This document shows positions 22,883 through 31,317 of a stretch of DNA of 39,260 nt, piece by piece. Position numbers and translations under genes: made by a program. Source of the stretch: an uncultured Sutterella sp. (GTDB lineage Bacteria; Pseudomonadota; Gammaproteobacteria; Burkholderiales; Burkholderiaceae_F); NCBI GenBank assembly GCA_905213905.1, contig CAJMKD010000021.1, positions 1 through 39,260 on the forward strand, in the 5' to 3' direction. The first letter of the stretch is position 1. Every line of letters starts with the position of its first letter. Below the pieces are notes generated by a model. The model had not been told where the DNA came from. It searched no databases and saw only the letters and a program-made list of their open reading frames with translations.

Positions 22883-23641
22883 ATGTCAGACATCACTATT
22901 CCGACCAACTCAGACATTTACAAAACGGGCTTGAATCCCACGGAAGACATCTACGCAGAGAGCACCGCGCACATGGGCTACAGCACCAAGCGCGATGAAC
23001 CTGTCATTCAGCCGCCTGCGAAGCGCCTGACAGATCCGGCAGCGAACGGACTGCCTTCAATGCCCGAAACCTCCGGCGTCATCGCCTACAGCGCGGGCGT
23101 GCCCTCGATCGGCGCGAGCGTCCTTGCGCTCATCACGGAATACGCCGGAGAGCAGCGCAGCGAATCGCATGAGCAGCGCTACTTGAGCGCGCAGGCGACC
23201 TCTGAAAAGATCCACGAGCAGGCTGACAAAATGCGCGACCAGGCTGTGGTCAACCTATGCCTCGGTCTCATGAGCGCGGCGGTTTCCGTGGCGACGTCGG
23301 TCTATACGCTCAAGTCGTCCATGAAAATAGATGCGCAGGCACAGACCCTCGAGGGCGACGCGCGGACGGATTTTTTAAAGCGGGAGAACCTGAAGCTCGA
23401 TGCAAAGACAAGTACGATGAAGGCGGGCGGCTCGGTTTTGGACGCAATTGCCAAAATGGCCGATTCCTTCATGAGCGCCGAGATCAAGGACATGGATGCG
23501 CAGATCGAAATGATGCGCCAGAACACGGAGTCGCTCAAGTCGCTCGAAGAAGCGCTCAAGGAAGTGATCACGAAGGCCCTCTCGACGCAGCAGGCGATTG
23601 AAGAGAACGTGAACCAGACGAGAACGCGCATTCTTTCCTGA
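22883..23641 (+). CDS. sctB: Minor translocator SctB (YopD/BopD/EspB-like)
   Basis: 252 residues. A polar N-terminal secretion region is followed by one hydrophobic helix (about 122-143, VVNLCLGLMSAAVSVATSVYTL). After it come long amphipathic helices with DAIAKMADSFMSAEIKDMDAQ and a C-terminal coiled coil (NTESLKSLEEALKEVITKAL). One membrane helix and this length match the small translocator. It follows SctE with a GGAGG-containing ribosome site (CCGGAGGCATGAATCATG); the in-between ATG is out of frame. With SctE it forms the pore in the target-cell membrane. Confidence 0.88.
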   Translation: MSDITIPTNSDIYKTGLNPTEDIYAESTAHMGYSTKRDEPVIQPPAKRLTDPAANGLPSMPETSGVIAYSAGVPSIGASVLALITEYAGEQRSESHEQRYLSAQATSEKIHEQADKMRDQAVVNLCLGLMSAAVSVATSVYTLKSSMKIDAQAQTLEGDARTDFLKRENLKLDAKTSTMKAGGSVLDAIAKMADSFMSAEIKDMDAQIEMMRQNTESLKSLEEALKEVITKALSTQQAIEENVNQTRTRILS

Positions 23642-23699
23642 AGAAGCGCCTGAGAGGCTATCTTTGGAAGGCTGATAGAGCGAAAGGACTGAGAGAAAG

Positions 23700-24176
23700 A
23701 TGACGACGAGCGCAGCGGAAGCAGTACGGACAATTGCATCGGCAGCGGGCTGGCGGATGCCGCAGGAAACGGCGGCGGGCGAGTGGCGCGTGCTGCTCGA
23801 GGACGGGCTTGGAATTAGGTTTTCAAGCCCGGACGGCCGCACGCTCGTCATGCATGCGCCCGTGGGCGCCGCGCCCGAGCCCGAGGACGAAAGCGGCATT
23901 GCCCGAATCGGCACCGCCGCGGCCGCTGTTGCACGTGCACATCGCTCTGTTCTTTCGATTACCGAGGGGCGGCTCGAACTTCACCGGCGGCTCCCGGAAG
24001 CCGAACTTGCGGACGCTGGCAAGCTCGTCAAGGCTACCGAAGGCTTCTTGAACGAAGAGGCTTGGTGGCGCGAAAGGCTAAGCGCGGGCGAAGCAAGTTC
24101 GAGCGGTCCTGCACCATCGCCGTTTTCCATTTCGGGCGACGCCTTCGAGTGGCTCGCCGGCAATTTCCGCATTTAA
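23700..24176 (+). CDS. YscB-like chaperone, likely partner of SycN
   Basis: 158 residues with a CesT-type alpha/beta pattern: an opening helix (EAVRTIASAAGWRM), strands LLEDGLGIRFSSPDGRTLVM and HAPVGAAPE, a central helix GIARIGTAAAAVARAHRSVL, then LELHRRLPEAELADAGKLVK and TEGFLNEEAWW. Yersinia YscB shows the same order (VMLAPHGSELVLRTPIDAP, then LVLEARLRLQEL and VINKQLALLEHL) and also lies directly before the secretin gene. YscB pairs with SycN to bind YopN, so this gene, though in the other operon, probably serves SctW. The C-terminal ~25 residues are extra. Eleven bases separate it from sctC. Confidence 0.72.
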   Translation: MTTSAAEAVRTIASAAGWRMPQETAAGEWRVLLEDGLGIRFSSPDGRTLVMHAPVGAAPEPEDESGIARIGTAAAAVARAHRSVLSITEGRLELHRRLPEAELADAGKLVKATEGFLNEEAWWRERLSAGEASSSGPAPSPFSISGDAFEWLAGNFRI

Positions 24177-24187
24177 AGGGGCCGCTC

Positions 24188-25993
24188 ATGACTTCACTGA
24201 AATCGTTTTGCGCCTCCGGCTTTGCGGGTGCTTTCTCGGGCGCGCTTCTTGCGCTCGCCGCCATGCCCGCCGTCTGCGGCGCCGCTTCCTTTGAGAAGCC
24301 CTTCAGCTACTTTGCGGACCGCCAGGCTATTGCCAAGGTTCTGGAAAGCTTTGCGCACGCGCAGGGCTACGACGCGCAGACTGATCCATCGCTCACGGGC
24401 ACCGTGAGCGGCCGCTTCACCGCAATCAAGCCCGGGGACTTCCTCGCTGCAATGGGCGAAGCGTACAGCGCAGCCTATTACACGACCGGACGGACGATTC
24501 ATTTCTATGACCGCAGAAGCGTTCAGCAGGAATTCATCCCGGTTCCGCGTGCTTCGAGCCAAGCGCTTCTTGCGTCGCTCAAGCACTCGGGCTGCATTGC
24601 GCCGGAGCTCCCGGTTTCGATCACGGGCGAAGGGGGGCTCCTTTCCGTCCGGGGCCCCGCGGCCTACATCGATCAGATCCGGACTGCGGCCGCCGCTTAC
24701 CAGTCCGTGATGTCCGAAAAGGTGGAGGTGCGGGTCTTTCCGCTCAAATACGCCTGGGCCGACGACATCACGCTCGAAAACATGGATCAGACCGTGACGG
24801 TCCCCGGGATCGCTTCGATCCTGCGGGGCATCGTGCTCGGCCAGTCTGTCGGGGGCGAAACCGTTTCGCGCGACGCGAGCGTCGTGCCTTCCGTGCCGAG
24901 TCTTGGGGGCGAGGGGCTCTCGAAGCAGAGCGTCTGGCGCGATAAGCGCAGTCCCGCCCAGCAGGCGGCAGGCGCCGACGGCCCCGTTGCCGCGGGGAGC
25001 ATCAGCATCATCGCTGACCCGCGCGTCAACGCGGTGCTGATTTCCGACGCCGCGAGCCGGATGCCTTATTACGAAAAGGTGATTGCCGACCTCGACAAGC
25101 CCGTGGAGCTCGTTGAAATCCACGCGGCGATCGTCGACATCGACACGAACGCAAGCCGCGAGCTCGGCGTCAATTTGAGCGGGCGCGGCGGCAGCGGGAA
25201 CTGGTCGGGCGGCGGATCGCTCGGGAGAGCCAACAACACGTCCAACGATTCCGCCGGAAATCCGATCATCACGACGAGCTCGGGCGCGGCGGGGGCGCTC
25301 CTTTCGACCATCTACACGCACGGCTCGGATTACTTCATGGCGCGCATCAGCGCGCTCGAATCCGAAAACGCCGCGCGCATGCTCGGGCGCCCGTCGGTGC
25401 TCACAGTCGACAATGTGCAGGCCGTGCTTGAAAACACGACCTCCTACTACATTCCGCTGCGCGGGAACGAGGCGGTCGACCTCTACAAAGTGGAGTCGGG
25501 CACGGTGCTCCGCGTGACGCCCCACATCATCAGGGCGCCCGAAGGCACGTCGATCAAGCTTGCCGTAAGCGTGCAGGACGACCAGTCGGACGCAGACTCG
25601 GGCTACCAGAACGTCGGGGGCGAATCGTCGGACGCCGTCACCGTTTCGCCCATCAAGCAGACGAAAATCAACACCCAGGCCGTTGTGGGCGTGGGCGAAT
25701 CGCTCTTGATCGGCGGCTACTACTACGAGCAGAAGTCCGAAGGCACGAGCGGCGTGCCGCTTCTCAAAGACATCCCGCTTCTCGGGGCGCTCTTCAGGAG
25801 CACCACGAATTCCGGGCGTCAGATGGAGCGACTCATTCTCATCACGCCGCGGATCGTGACCCCGAACATGAACAACGTCCCCGAGCGCGTCAGAACGGCA
25901 AACTTCCGGCGTTCGGCTCTCGGGGCGACCTATGAGCTTGAACTCACGCCCGTCGGCGACGACGGCGGAGAGGCGCTGAGGATTGAAGAATGA
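24188..25993 (+). CDS. sctC: Outer-membrane secretin SctC
   Basis: 601 residues with an N-terminal signal peptide (cleavage likely after AVCGA near residue 33). N0/N1 domains follow (FSYFADRQAIAKVLESFA and YYTTGRTIHFYDRR), then the N3 repeat with RVNAVLISDAASRMPYYEKV and the secretin core from about 320. The core ends in the family motif VPLLKDIPLLGALFRSTTNS followed by ERLILITPRIV. It forms the outer-membrane ring of the injectisome. A Gly/Ser/Asn-rich stretch at ~335-365 lies in a periplasmic gate loop. The start is supported by AAAGGGG seven bases upstream. It overlaps sctD (ATGA). Confidence 0.96.
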   Translation: MTSLKSFCASGFAGAFSGALLALAAMPAVCGAASFEKPFSYFADRQAIAKVLESFAHAQGYDAQTDPSLTGTVSGRFTAIKPGDFLAAMGEAYSAAYYTTGRTIHFYDRRSVQQEFIPVPRASSQALLASLKHSGCIAPELPVSITGEGGLLSVRGPAAYIDQIRTAAAAYQSVMSEKVEVRVFPLKYAWADDITLENMDQTVTVPGIASILRGIVLGQSVGGETVSRDASVVPSVPSLGGEGLSKQSVWRDKRSPAQQAAGADGPVAAGSISIIADPRVNAVLISDAASRMPYYEKVIADLDKPVELVEIHAAIVDIDTNASRELGVNLSGRGGSGNWSGGGSLGRANNTSNDSAGNPIITTSSGAAGALLSTIYTHGSDYFMARISALESENAARMLGRPSVLTVDNVQAVLENTTSYYIPLRGNEAVDLYKVESGTVLRVTPHIIRAPEGTSIKLAVSVQDDQSDADSGYQNVGGESSDAVTVSPIKQTKINTQAVVGVGESLLIGGYYYEQKSEGTSGVPLLKDIPLLGALFRSTTNSGRQMERLILITPRIVTPNMNNVPERVRTANFRRSALGATYELELTPVGDDGGEALRIEE

Positions 25994-27561
25994 AGGCGGC
26001 GCTGCTCAGAATCTTTTCCGGCGTTCACGTCGGCGCAGAAATCACTCTCTCGGCAGGCGACTGGGTGATCGGCCGCGACGAATCCTGCGACATCGTTTTG
26101 TCGGATGCGTCGCTCGCGCCGCGCCACGCGGTGCTGCGGGTGGGCGAATCGTCCGTTGCCTATGAAAAGCTTGACGGCGACGTGCTTGCGGCCGCGGGCG
26201 ACGCGCTCCCGGGCGCGGAAATCCCGCCGGGGAAGCTCTGCAGAATGGGCGACGTGCTTTTCGCCTGGGCGGCTGAAGGGGCCTCAGAGACGATCTGGGA
26301 CGACGCGAAGGCGCTCTTGAAGGGTGCGGCGGCGCGTGCATCGGCGAAGTCCGAAGAGCCCGCCGAAGACAAGAACGCGTCCCAAACGGCTGATGAGCGC
26401 CCGGGTGAAGAGAAAGCGAGCGCAGGTGCTTCCGAAGCGGCGGGCGTTGCGAAAGCGCCGGCGGCTGATGCGGATCATTCTTCAGAAAATTCCGCGCAAA
26501 CGCAGAAGAAACATGCCGGCCAAAAGCCCGTCGCGGCTTTCGGCCTCGCCCTCGTGATTCTCGCGGGCGCGATTCTCCTTTCGCTCGGAAACAGCACCTC
26601 TCGCGAATCCATTGCACGCTGGCTCGAATCGCACGGTGCGACCCAGGCTGCAGAAAGCGTTCGGACGCTCTTTGCCGGGAAGACCGATCAAGAGAAAGCG
26701 AAGTCCCTTGAAGCTTTCCGCGCCGAACTTGCGGCCCGCGGCTTCAAAAACGTGACCGTGAACGCTGCCGGAAACGGCTTCATCCGCGTCACGGGCGCTG
26801 TTCGCGACGACAAGGCGCGCGCGGCGCTTCTCGAGCTCGCGCGTGCGCGGCCCGAACCCGTCATGCTGGACCTTCGCGTGGCGTCAGACTATACGGGAAG
26901 CCTTCGCGCGGCCTTCAATGCTGAAGGCATCTGGCCCGAAGTCACGCTTCGCCAGTCGCCCGAAGGCGAAGCGCTTTGCGTTGCGGCCTATATTGAAGAC
27001 GCGGCCGAAGAGCGGCGCGTCTTTCGCGCCGTCGAAGACATGCGGCCCGTCGACGAAGCGGGGAAACCCCTTCCGATCGAGCGCCGCATTCGGCATAGCG
27101 GCGACGTCCAAAAGGCGCTCGCGGCCGTTTTGAAGAAAGCTGGCCTTGAGCGCAAGGTCGAAGTGCAGTATCTCCCGGGCGTCATTCGCCTGACGGCCGC
27201 TGATGCGCAAGCCGCCGGCGATCTTGATCGCGCCGCGGCCGCGCTTGCGGCCGCGATGGACGTGCCGCTCAAATTTGAATTCGGCATTTCGGCCGCTGCG
27301 CCCAAGCCGCAGCAGAGAGCTGTACGGCCCGCGAAATCTGAGCCGCTTCCCCAAAAAGCGGCAGAGAAGAACGGCCCCGATTTTGAAGTCACCGCTGTTT
27401 CTGGCGGCGTCCTTCGCTTCGTCACGCTCTCGACGGGCGAAAAGGTTTTCCCCGGCGGGCGGCTCCCCGGTGGCTATACACTCGAGTCCATCGAACAGAA
27501 CCGACTGGTGCTTTCGAAAGACAAGCAGATCATCCATTATCAGCTGAGGTTACGCAAATGA
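25990..27561 (+). CDS. sctD: Inner-membrane ring protein SctD
   Basis: 523 residues. The N-terminal ~95 form a cytoplasmic FHA-like domain (GDWVIGRDESCDIVLSDAS, then RHAVLRV). An Ala/Glu/Lys-rich linker follows (~115-178), one membrane helix (about 180-200, PVAAFGLALVILAGAILLSLG) and periplasmic ring-building repeats up to residue ~430. SctD makes the outer of the two inner-membrane rings and connects to SctC. The C-terminus (from ~450: VTAVSGGVLRFVTLSTGEKV, then GYTLESIEQNRLVLSKD) resembles a small sensor fold found at the end of several SctD proteins. Its start overlaps the sctC stop and its stop overlaps the next start. Confidence 0.9.
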   Translation: MKAALLRIFSGVHVGAEITLSAGDWVIGRDESCDIVLSDASLAPRHAVLRVGESSVAYEKLDGDVLAAAGDALPGAEIPPGKLCRMGDVLFAWAAEGASETIWDDAKALLKGAAARASAKSEEPAEDKNASQTADERPGEEKASAGASEAAGVAKAPAADADHSSENSAQTQKKHAGQKPVAAFGLALVILAGAILLSLGNSTSRESIARWLESHGATQAAESVRTLFAGKTDQEKAKSLEAFRAELAARGFKNVTVNAAGNGFIRVTGAVRDDKARAALLELARARPEPVMLDLRVASDYTGSLRAAFNAEGIWPEVTLRQSPEGEALCVAAYIEDAAEERRVFRAVEDMRPVDEAGKPLPIERRIRHSGDVQKALAAVLKKAGLERKVEVQYLPGVIRLTAADAQAAGDLDRAAAALAAAMDVPLKFEFGISAAAPKPQQRAVRPAKSEPLPQKAAEKNGPDFEVTAVSGGVLRFVTLSTGEKVFPGGRLPGGYTLESIEQNRLVLSKDKQIIHYQLRLRK

Positions 27562-27761
27562 CAGAATTCGTCTCCGCCGCCGACGCCGCAGAGAGCGGTT
27601 CGGCATTCGACCAGCGCGCCATCCGCGACGAGGTCGCCGACATCATCCATCGCCTCCGCACAGCGATGGATGCGGGACTCTCGCCCGACGATATGCGCGT
27701 CGCGCAGGCGGAAAAGGCTGCTGCAGATGCAGCGGAAGAACTTCTCGGCAAAATCTTTTGA
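27558..27761 (+). CDS. YscE-like needle co-chaperone
   Basis: 67 residues, two helices (QRAIRDEVADIIHRLRTAMD and MRVAQAEKAAADAAEELLGK). Yersinia YscE is 66 residues, a two-helix protein that pairs with YscG to cap the needle subunit YscF. Here the gene sits between sctD and sctF, with a YscG-like gene right after sctF, the same order as yscD-E-F-G. The ATG overlaps the sctD stop. The call rests mainly on size and position, because proteins this small diverge fast. Confidence 0.68.
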   Translation: MTEFVSAADAAESGSAFDQRAIRDEVADIIHRLRTAMDAGLSPDDMRVAQAEKAAADAAEELLGKIF

Positions 27762-27771
27762 GGAATCAACC

Positions 27772-28011
27772 ATGAGCGAAGGCGTCAACATCAACGCACT
27801 CTTCACGAATGTCTACGAAAGCATTTCGACGCAGGGCTCGAAACTCATGGACAGCATGGATAAGCTCGGCAACGGCGCGCAGCTCAACGACCAGGACCTG
27901 CTCAAGATGCAGTTCCAGGTCAATCAGTACAACACCATGCTCGAAATGGCCTCGACCGTCTCGAAGGCGCTCGTCGACGAAGCCAAGCAGATTGCGCAGC
28001 GCGCAAGCTGA
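27772..28011 (+). CDS. sctF: Needle subunit SctF
   Basis: 79 residues, a helix-turn-helix protein like YscF, PrgI and MxiH. The central turn follows DSMDKLGNGAQLNDQDLLKM, and the C-terminal helix has QFQVNQYNTMLEMASTVSKA, matching the conserved pattern in which Q.....Y.....M.S.......K packs the needle lumen. Hundreds of copies polymerise into the hollow needle. The ATG at 27772 follows GAGG with an eight-base spacing. It lies ten bases after the YscE-like gene. Confidence 0.94.
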   Translation: MSEGVNINALFTNVYESISTQGSKLMDSMDKLGNGAQLNDQDLLKMQFQVNQYNTMLEMASTVSKALVDEAKQIAQRAS

Positions 28012-28043
28012 CCGGCCAACCCATTTTCAGAAAGGAAGCACCC

Positions 28044-28400
28044 ATGCTTACGAATAAGGACGTTGCGCGGCTCCTTGACATTGCCAATGCGGGCGTCAAC
28101 AAAGGCGAAATTGCGCTGGCGCGCACGATCTACGCCGGGATTCTTGCGGGCCGCCCCGATCATGCGCCCACGCTCATCAGCCTGGCGCTGAGCCACATCG
28201 CCGTCGGCGAATACGATCTCGCAGAGAAGGTTCTGAAGGACGACGTCCTCGCGAAGAATCCCGAGGACGCCGATGCGCTCGTCTATCTGGGGCTCGCAGA
28301 GAAGCTCGCAGGGAAAGCCGAGGAAGCCGCTGCCACGCTCGCGCGCGTGCCGGAAGGCGCGCCCGCCGGCGCGCTCGCAAAGAGCCTTTTGGCGCAGTAA
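28044..28400 (+). CDS. sctG: SctG (YscG-like) TPR chaperone of the needle subunit
   Basis: 118 residues, YscG being 115. It has three TPR-like pairs of helices: VARLLDIANAGVNKGEIALA, TLISLALSHIAVGEYDLAEK and ADALVYLGLAEKLAGKAEEA. With the YscE-like protein it should hold SctF as a soluble monomer until export. A good ribosome site (AAAGGAAG) precedes the ATG. Position directly after sctF equals the Yersinia order. Confidence 0.82.
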   Translation: MLTNKDVARLLDIANAGVNKGEIALARTIYAGILAGRPDHAPTLISLALSHIAVGEYDLAEKVLKDDVLAKNPEDADALVYLGLAEKLAGKAEEAAATLARVPEGAPAGALAKSLLAQ

Positions 28401-28418
28401 GTCCAAACGGGGCGCGGC

Positions 28419-28913
28419 ATGCCGATCTCTTTTGACCCTGACGCCGCAAGGCGGCTCTTCGAGTCCGTCGAAAGGGCCATGCGTCCGATCGACGGGATCG
28501 GCACCGGGAGCGAACCCTTTGCAAAGGCCGAACACGGACCGGTGCCGCAGGCGCTTGCCGATGAGTTTCGGCGGCTTGTTGAGGGCGGGACGAGCTTAGC
28601 TGCGCCCGAGGCCGGCATTGAAGCCCCGGCCGCTTCGGACATTGCCGGCCCGCAGCGAGCGAATGCAAGCGAGGCGCCCTTCAGCATGGGGGCCGATAAT
28701 GATGCCCGCATGGGGACGCAGGCGAACGATCTCGCCGCTGACGGCGCTGGAAAGCCGCAAGACGCAAGTGCGCCAGAGCGGCTCATGACGCCCGAAGAGC
28801 TCCTTCGCACGCAGATGACGCTCAACATGCACTTCTTTGAAGGGCGGTCGCTTCACAGTGCGAGCGAAGGCGTCTCGAGCCGGCTGAGCGAAACGCTAAA
28901 GAGCTCGGGCTGA
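28419..28913 (+). CDS. sctI: Inner rod protein SctI
   Basis: 164 residues. The C-terminus (RLMTPEELLRTQMTLNMHFF, then SEGVSSRLSETLKSSG) matches the conserved YscI C-terminal pattern LSPEELLRLQ..., ending in a helix that packs in the rod or needle adaptor. The N-terminal ~110 residues are Ala/Gly/Glu-rich and variable, longer than in YscI. It connects the export gate to the needle and takes part in substrate switching. It lies between sctG and sctJ, the family-typical place. Confidence 0.82.
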   Translation: MPISFDPDAARRLFESVERAMRPIDGIGTGSEPFAKAEHGPVPQALADEFRRLVEGGTSLAAPEAGIEAPAASDIAGPQRANASEAPFSMGADNDARMGTQANDLAADGAGKPQDASAPERLMTPEELLRTQMTLNMHFFEGRSLHSASEGVSSRLSETLKSSG

Positions 28914-29019
28914 GGCGCCCCAAAGAAGCGCCCAAGCGCACCCGAGATCGAATGCGCTTCAATTGAGGAAAAGAAATTCAACAGGAGGCCCGACGCGCAC
29001 GGCGCAAGGCTGAAACGCT
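28914..29019 (+). other. sctI-sctJ spacer with an unattached Shine-Dalgarno
   Basis: 106 bases. An exact AGGAGG at 28983-28988 is not followed by a start codon at normal distance; the sctJ ATG is about 31 bases further on, with only AAGG close to it. Either sctJ uses a folded leader, or the strong site is a coincidence. Confidence 0.35.
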
Positions 29020-29823
29020 ATGGAAAACAAGTCGACATTCGCCGCGCGTTTGGGGCGCGCCGCACTGGCAGCGGCCGTTGCCGCAGCGCTTCTTGCAGGC
29101 TGCAAGTCCGAGGTCTATCAGGGGCTCACCGAAGCGCAGGCCAACAGCATGATGTCGGTGCTCCTCAAGAATGGGATTGCGCCGGAGAAGACGGCTGGTA
29201 AAGAGGGCTACAGCATTGCGGTTGAAAGCCGGGAAGTCGCCCGAACGCTCGAGCTCATGCGCGAGAACAACCTCCCGCGCCCCGACTTTGAGAACATGGG
29301 GCAGATCTTCGCCGCCAAGGGGATGATTTCCTCTTCAACCGAAGAAGAGGCGCGCCTCACGTACGCGCTCTCGCAGGAGCTTGCCGAAACGTTCTCGCAG
29401 ATCGACGGCGTCCTGACTTCGCGCGTTCACGTTGTGCTCGGCCGAAAGGACATCGGCACCGGCGAATCGACGCCCGCCTCGGCCGCGGTGTTCCTGCGCC
29501 ATACGCCGGACTCGCTCGCACCGAACCTCGTTGCTCGCATTCAGACCTTGACGGCGAACGCTGTTCCCGGGCTCGACCGCGAGCGCGTTTCCGTGATGCT
29601 TGTTCCGGTGCGCGAAACCATCACGACGCCGGACCCGAATCGAAACGCCTCGCTTGCGCAGGATCCCTGGGCCATTGCTGCGGGCGCCTTCTTCATCCTT
29701 GCGCTCGGCGGCTTCGGCACGGCCGGGTGGCTCTACTGGCGCACGCGGCGCGAAGGCGCTGGCCGCGCAGACCACGCCGACAACAAGGACGAGCAGAAGG
29801 CTTCTGGGAAGCCGCGCGCCTGA
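29020..29823 (+). CDS. sctJ: Inner-membrane ring lipoprotein SctJ
   Basis: 267 residues. A lipoprotein signal with lipobox LLAGC gives the lipidated Cys28. The family's first ring domain follows (GLTEAQANSMMSVLLKNGIA), then the linker with REVARTLELMRENNLPRPDF. The second ring domain contains LTYALSQELAETFSQIDGVL and SRVHVVLG, and one C-terminal membrane helix (about 215-238) precedes a charged tail. SctJ is the YscJ/PrgK/FliF-related inner ring of the basal body. The NLPRPDF and DGV..ARVH-type motifs are diagnostic. Confidence 0.96.
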   Translation: MENKSTFAARLGRAALAAAVAAALLAGCKSEVYQGLTEAQANSMMSVLLKNGIAPEKTAGKEGYSIAVESREVARTLELMRENNLPRPDFENMGQIFAAKGMISSSTEEEARLTYALSQELAETFSQIDGVLTSRVHVVLGRKDIGTGESTPASAAVFLRHTPDSLAPNLVARIQTLTANAVPGLDRERVSVMLVPVRETITTPDPNRNASLAQDPWAIAAGAFFILALGGFGTAGWLYWRTRREGAGRADHADNKDEQKASGKPRA

Positions 29824-29879
29824 AGCAAGCGGACGCAGCCGGCATGGTTATGGAAATCAAGCACTGAGGTCGAACCCCG

Positions 29880-30650
29880 ATGGCGATGAACGCTCTTTAT
29901 TTTGGGGCGCTCCTGCACGAGAAGCCCGCGCTCCTGAAGCGCATGATCGCATTCAATGCGCTTCTGCGCAGAGCAGATCCGGGCGCCGAGGACGGCAGTG
30001 AAGCGCTCCCAGCGGCGCTTCACGCGGCCCTTATGCGCTATCCGAGCGCCGAGGCCGCATGGCGCCGGCAACGGGCCGCCGAGAGAAGCGAACCCCAAGC
30101 GGCCGAGCGCGGCGTCTGGGACTTCACCGACGAATCCGCGCGGCTTGTCTTTCTCCCCGCAGAGGCGCTTGCCGACCTGCTCGCCAAATCCGCAGCGTCG
30201 GTGCTGGGCAGCGAAATTTCAGCCGCGCTCACGAAAGCGGAGCGCTCGGCCATCCGCCGCACGCTTGGGGATGCCGCCGTTGACTTCGCGCTCGCGCGCG
30301 GCCGCTTTCAGGCGGGGCCGCTTGGCGAGGCGCTTCGGGAGAAGCTGCCGCTTGGAACGCTCGAAGTTCGGGCGCAGGCCGCTGCAGCGCTCCTATACAA
30401 GACGCTTGAAGCCGACTGGCCTGAGAAGGTCCGTGCCGCCGGACGCGGGCTGGCTGAAGCCTCGCCGCGGCTTTCCATGCTCATCGGCGCCTCGGGTCGC
30501 CAGGACGAAGCGCCTGAGCCGCGCCATGAGGCGCTCCCTGACGGCGCCGGCGAAACAGCCGAGCGCGCGTTGCGCCGCCGTACCTGGCAATTCATCAAAA
30601 AAATCATCATTCGGGAGCTCGATCCAGCATGGCTGCCCTTTTTCAACTGA
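29880..30650 (+). CDS. sctK: Sorting-platform protein SctK
   Basis: 256 residues, helical, with no membrane segments. SctK links the cytoplasmic sorting platform (SctQ, SctL, SctN) to the inner ring protein SctD. The family diverges strongly, so the call rests on position between sctJ and sctL and on length. The C-terminal pattern TWQFIKKIIIRELDPAWLPF matches the aromatic-rich end of the YscK group. The N-terminal region (AAL..YPSAEAAWRRQRA) is also YscK-like. It overlaps sctL by 22 bases. Confidence 0.75.
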   Translation: MAMNALYFGALLHEKPALLKRMIAFNALLRRADPGAEDGSEALPAALHAALMRYPSAEAAWRRQRAAERSEPQAAERGVWDFTDESARLVFLPAEALADLLAKSAASVLGSEISAALTKAERSAIRRTLGDAAVDFALARGRFQAGPLGEALREKLPLGTLEVRAQAAAALLYKTLEADWPEKVRAAGRGLAEASPRLSMLIGASGRQDEAPEPRHEALPDGAGETAERALRRRTWQFIKKIIIRELDPAWLPFFN

Positions 30651-31240
30651 AGAATCCGTTGCTGCCCGCCCCCGCGCCGGGCACGAAGATCGTGAAGGCG
30701 GCAGAGTACGCCGAGTTCTGCGAAGCCGACCGCATCATTGAGGCGGCGCTTGAGCGCGCCCGCGCGATTGAAGCGAAGGCCGAAGCCGAATACAACGCGC
30801 GCCGCGAGGCGGGCTACGCCGACGGCGTCGAAATGGGCCGTATGGCGCACGCCGAAAAGATGATGGAAACCGTGCTCGCCTCAGTGGAATTCATCGAAAA
30901 GATCGAAAGCACCGTGGTCGACGTTGTGACGCAGTCCGTGCGAAAGATCGTGGGGGACCTCGACGAAGATGAGCGGATCCGGCGCATCGTTGCAACGGCG
31001 CTCGCGCATGTGCGCGGCGAACAGAAGGTCGTCGTGCGCGTCGCGCCTTCGGACGAGCCTGCTGTTTCAGCGGCGCTCGCCGCCATGACGTCGGGCGCCT
31101 ACCTCAACGTTGTTGCGGACCCGCGCTTGAAGCCCTCGAGCTGCATACTCGAAAGCAACCTCGGCGTCATTGACGCGTCGCTCGAGACGCAGCTCAAAGC
31201 GCTCGAGCATGCATTCTCGGCAAAGATCAAGCAGCAGTAA
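30629..31240 (+). CDS. sctL: Stator protein SctL
   Basis: 203 residues, FliH/YscL family. It starts with a polar segment, then a long coiled coil of the kind that binds SctQ (EADRIIEAALERARAIEAKA, AEAEYNARREAGYADGVEMG). The conserved globular C-terminal half includes VDVVTQSVRKIVGDLDEDER, VVRVAPSDEPAVSAAL and the end motif CILESNLGVIDASLETQLKA. It anchors and restrains the ATPase SctN. The ATG lies inside the end of sctK, so translation is probably coupled. Confidence 0.92.
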   Translation: MAALFQLKNPLLPAPAPGTKIVKAAEYAEFCEADRIIEAALERARAIEAKAEAEYNARREAGYADGVEMGRMAHAEKMMETVLASVEFIEKIESTVVDVVTQSVRKIVGDLDEDERIRRIVATALAHVRGEQKVVVRVAPSDEPAVSAALAAMTSGAYLNVVADPRLKPSSCILESNLGVIDASLETQLKALEHAFSAKIKQQ

Positions 31241-31317
31241 GGCAGTCAGAAAGAGCCAAGCAGCAAGCTGCGTTCGCGCTGCTGCGAAGCCCGGAAAAAA
31301 AGAACGGAAAGCGCGTC

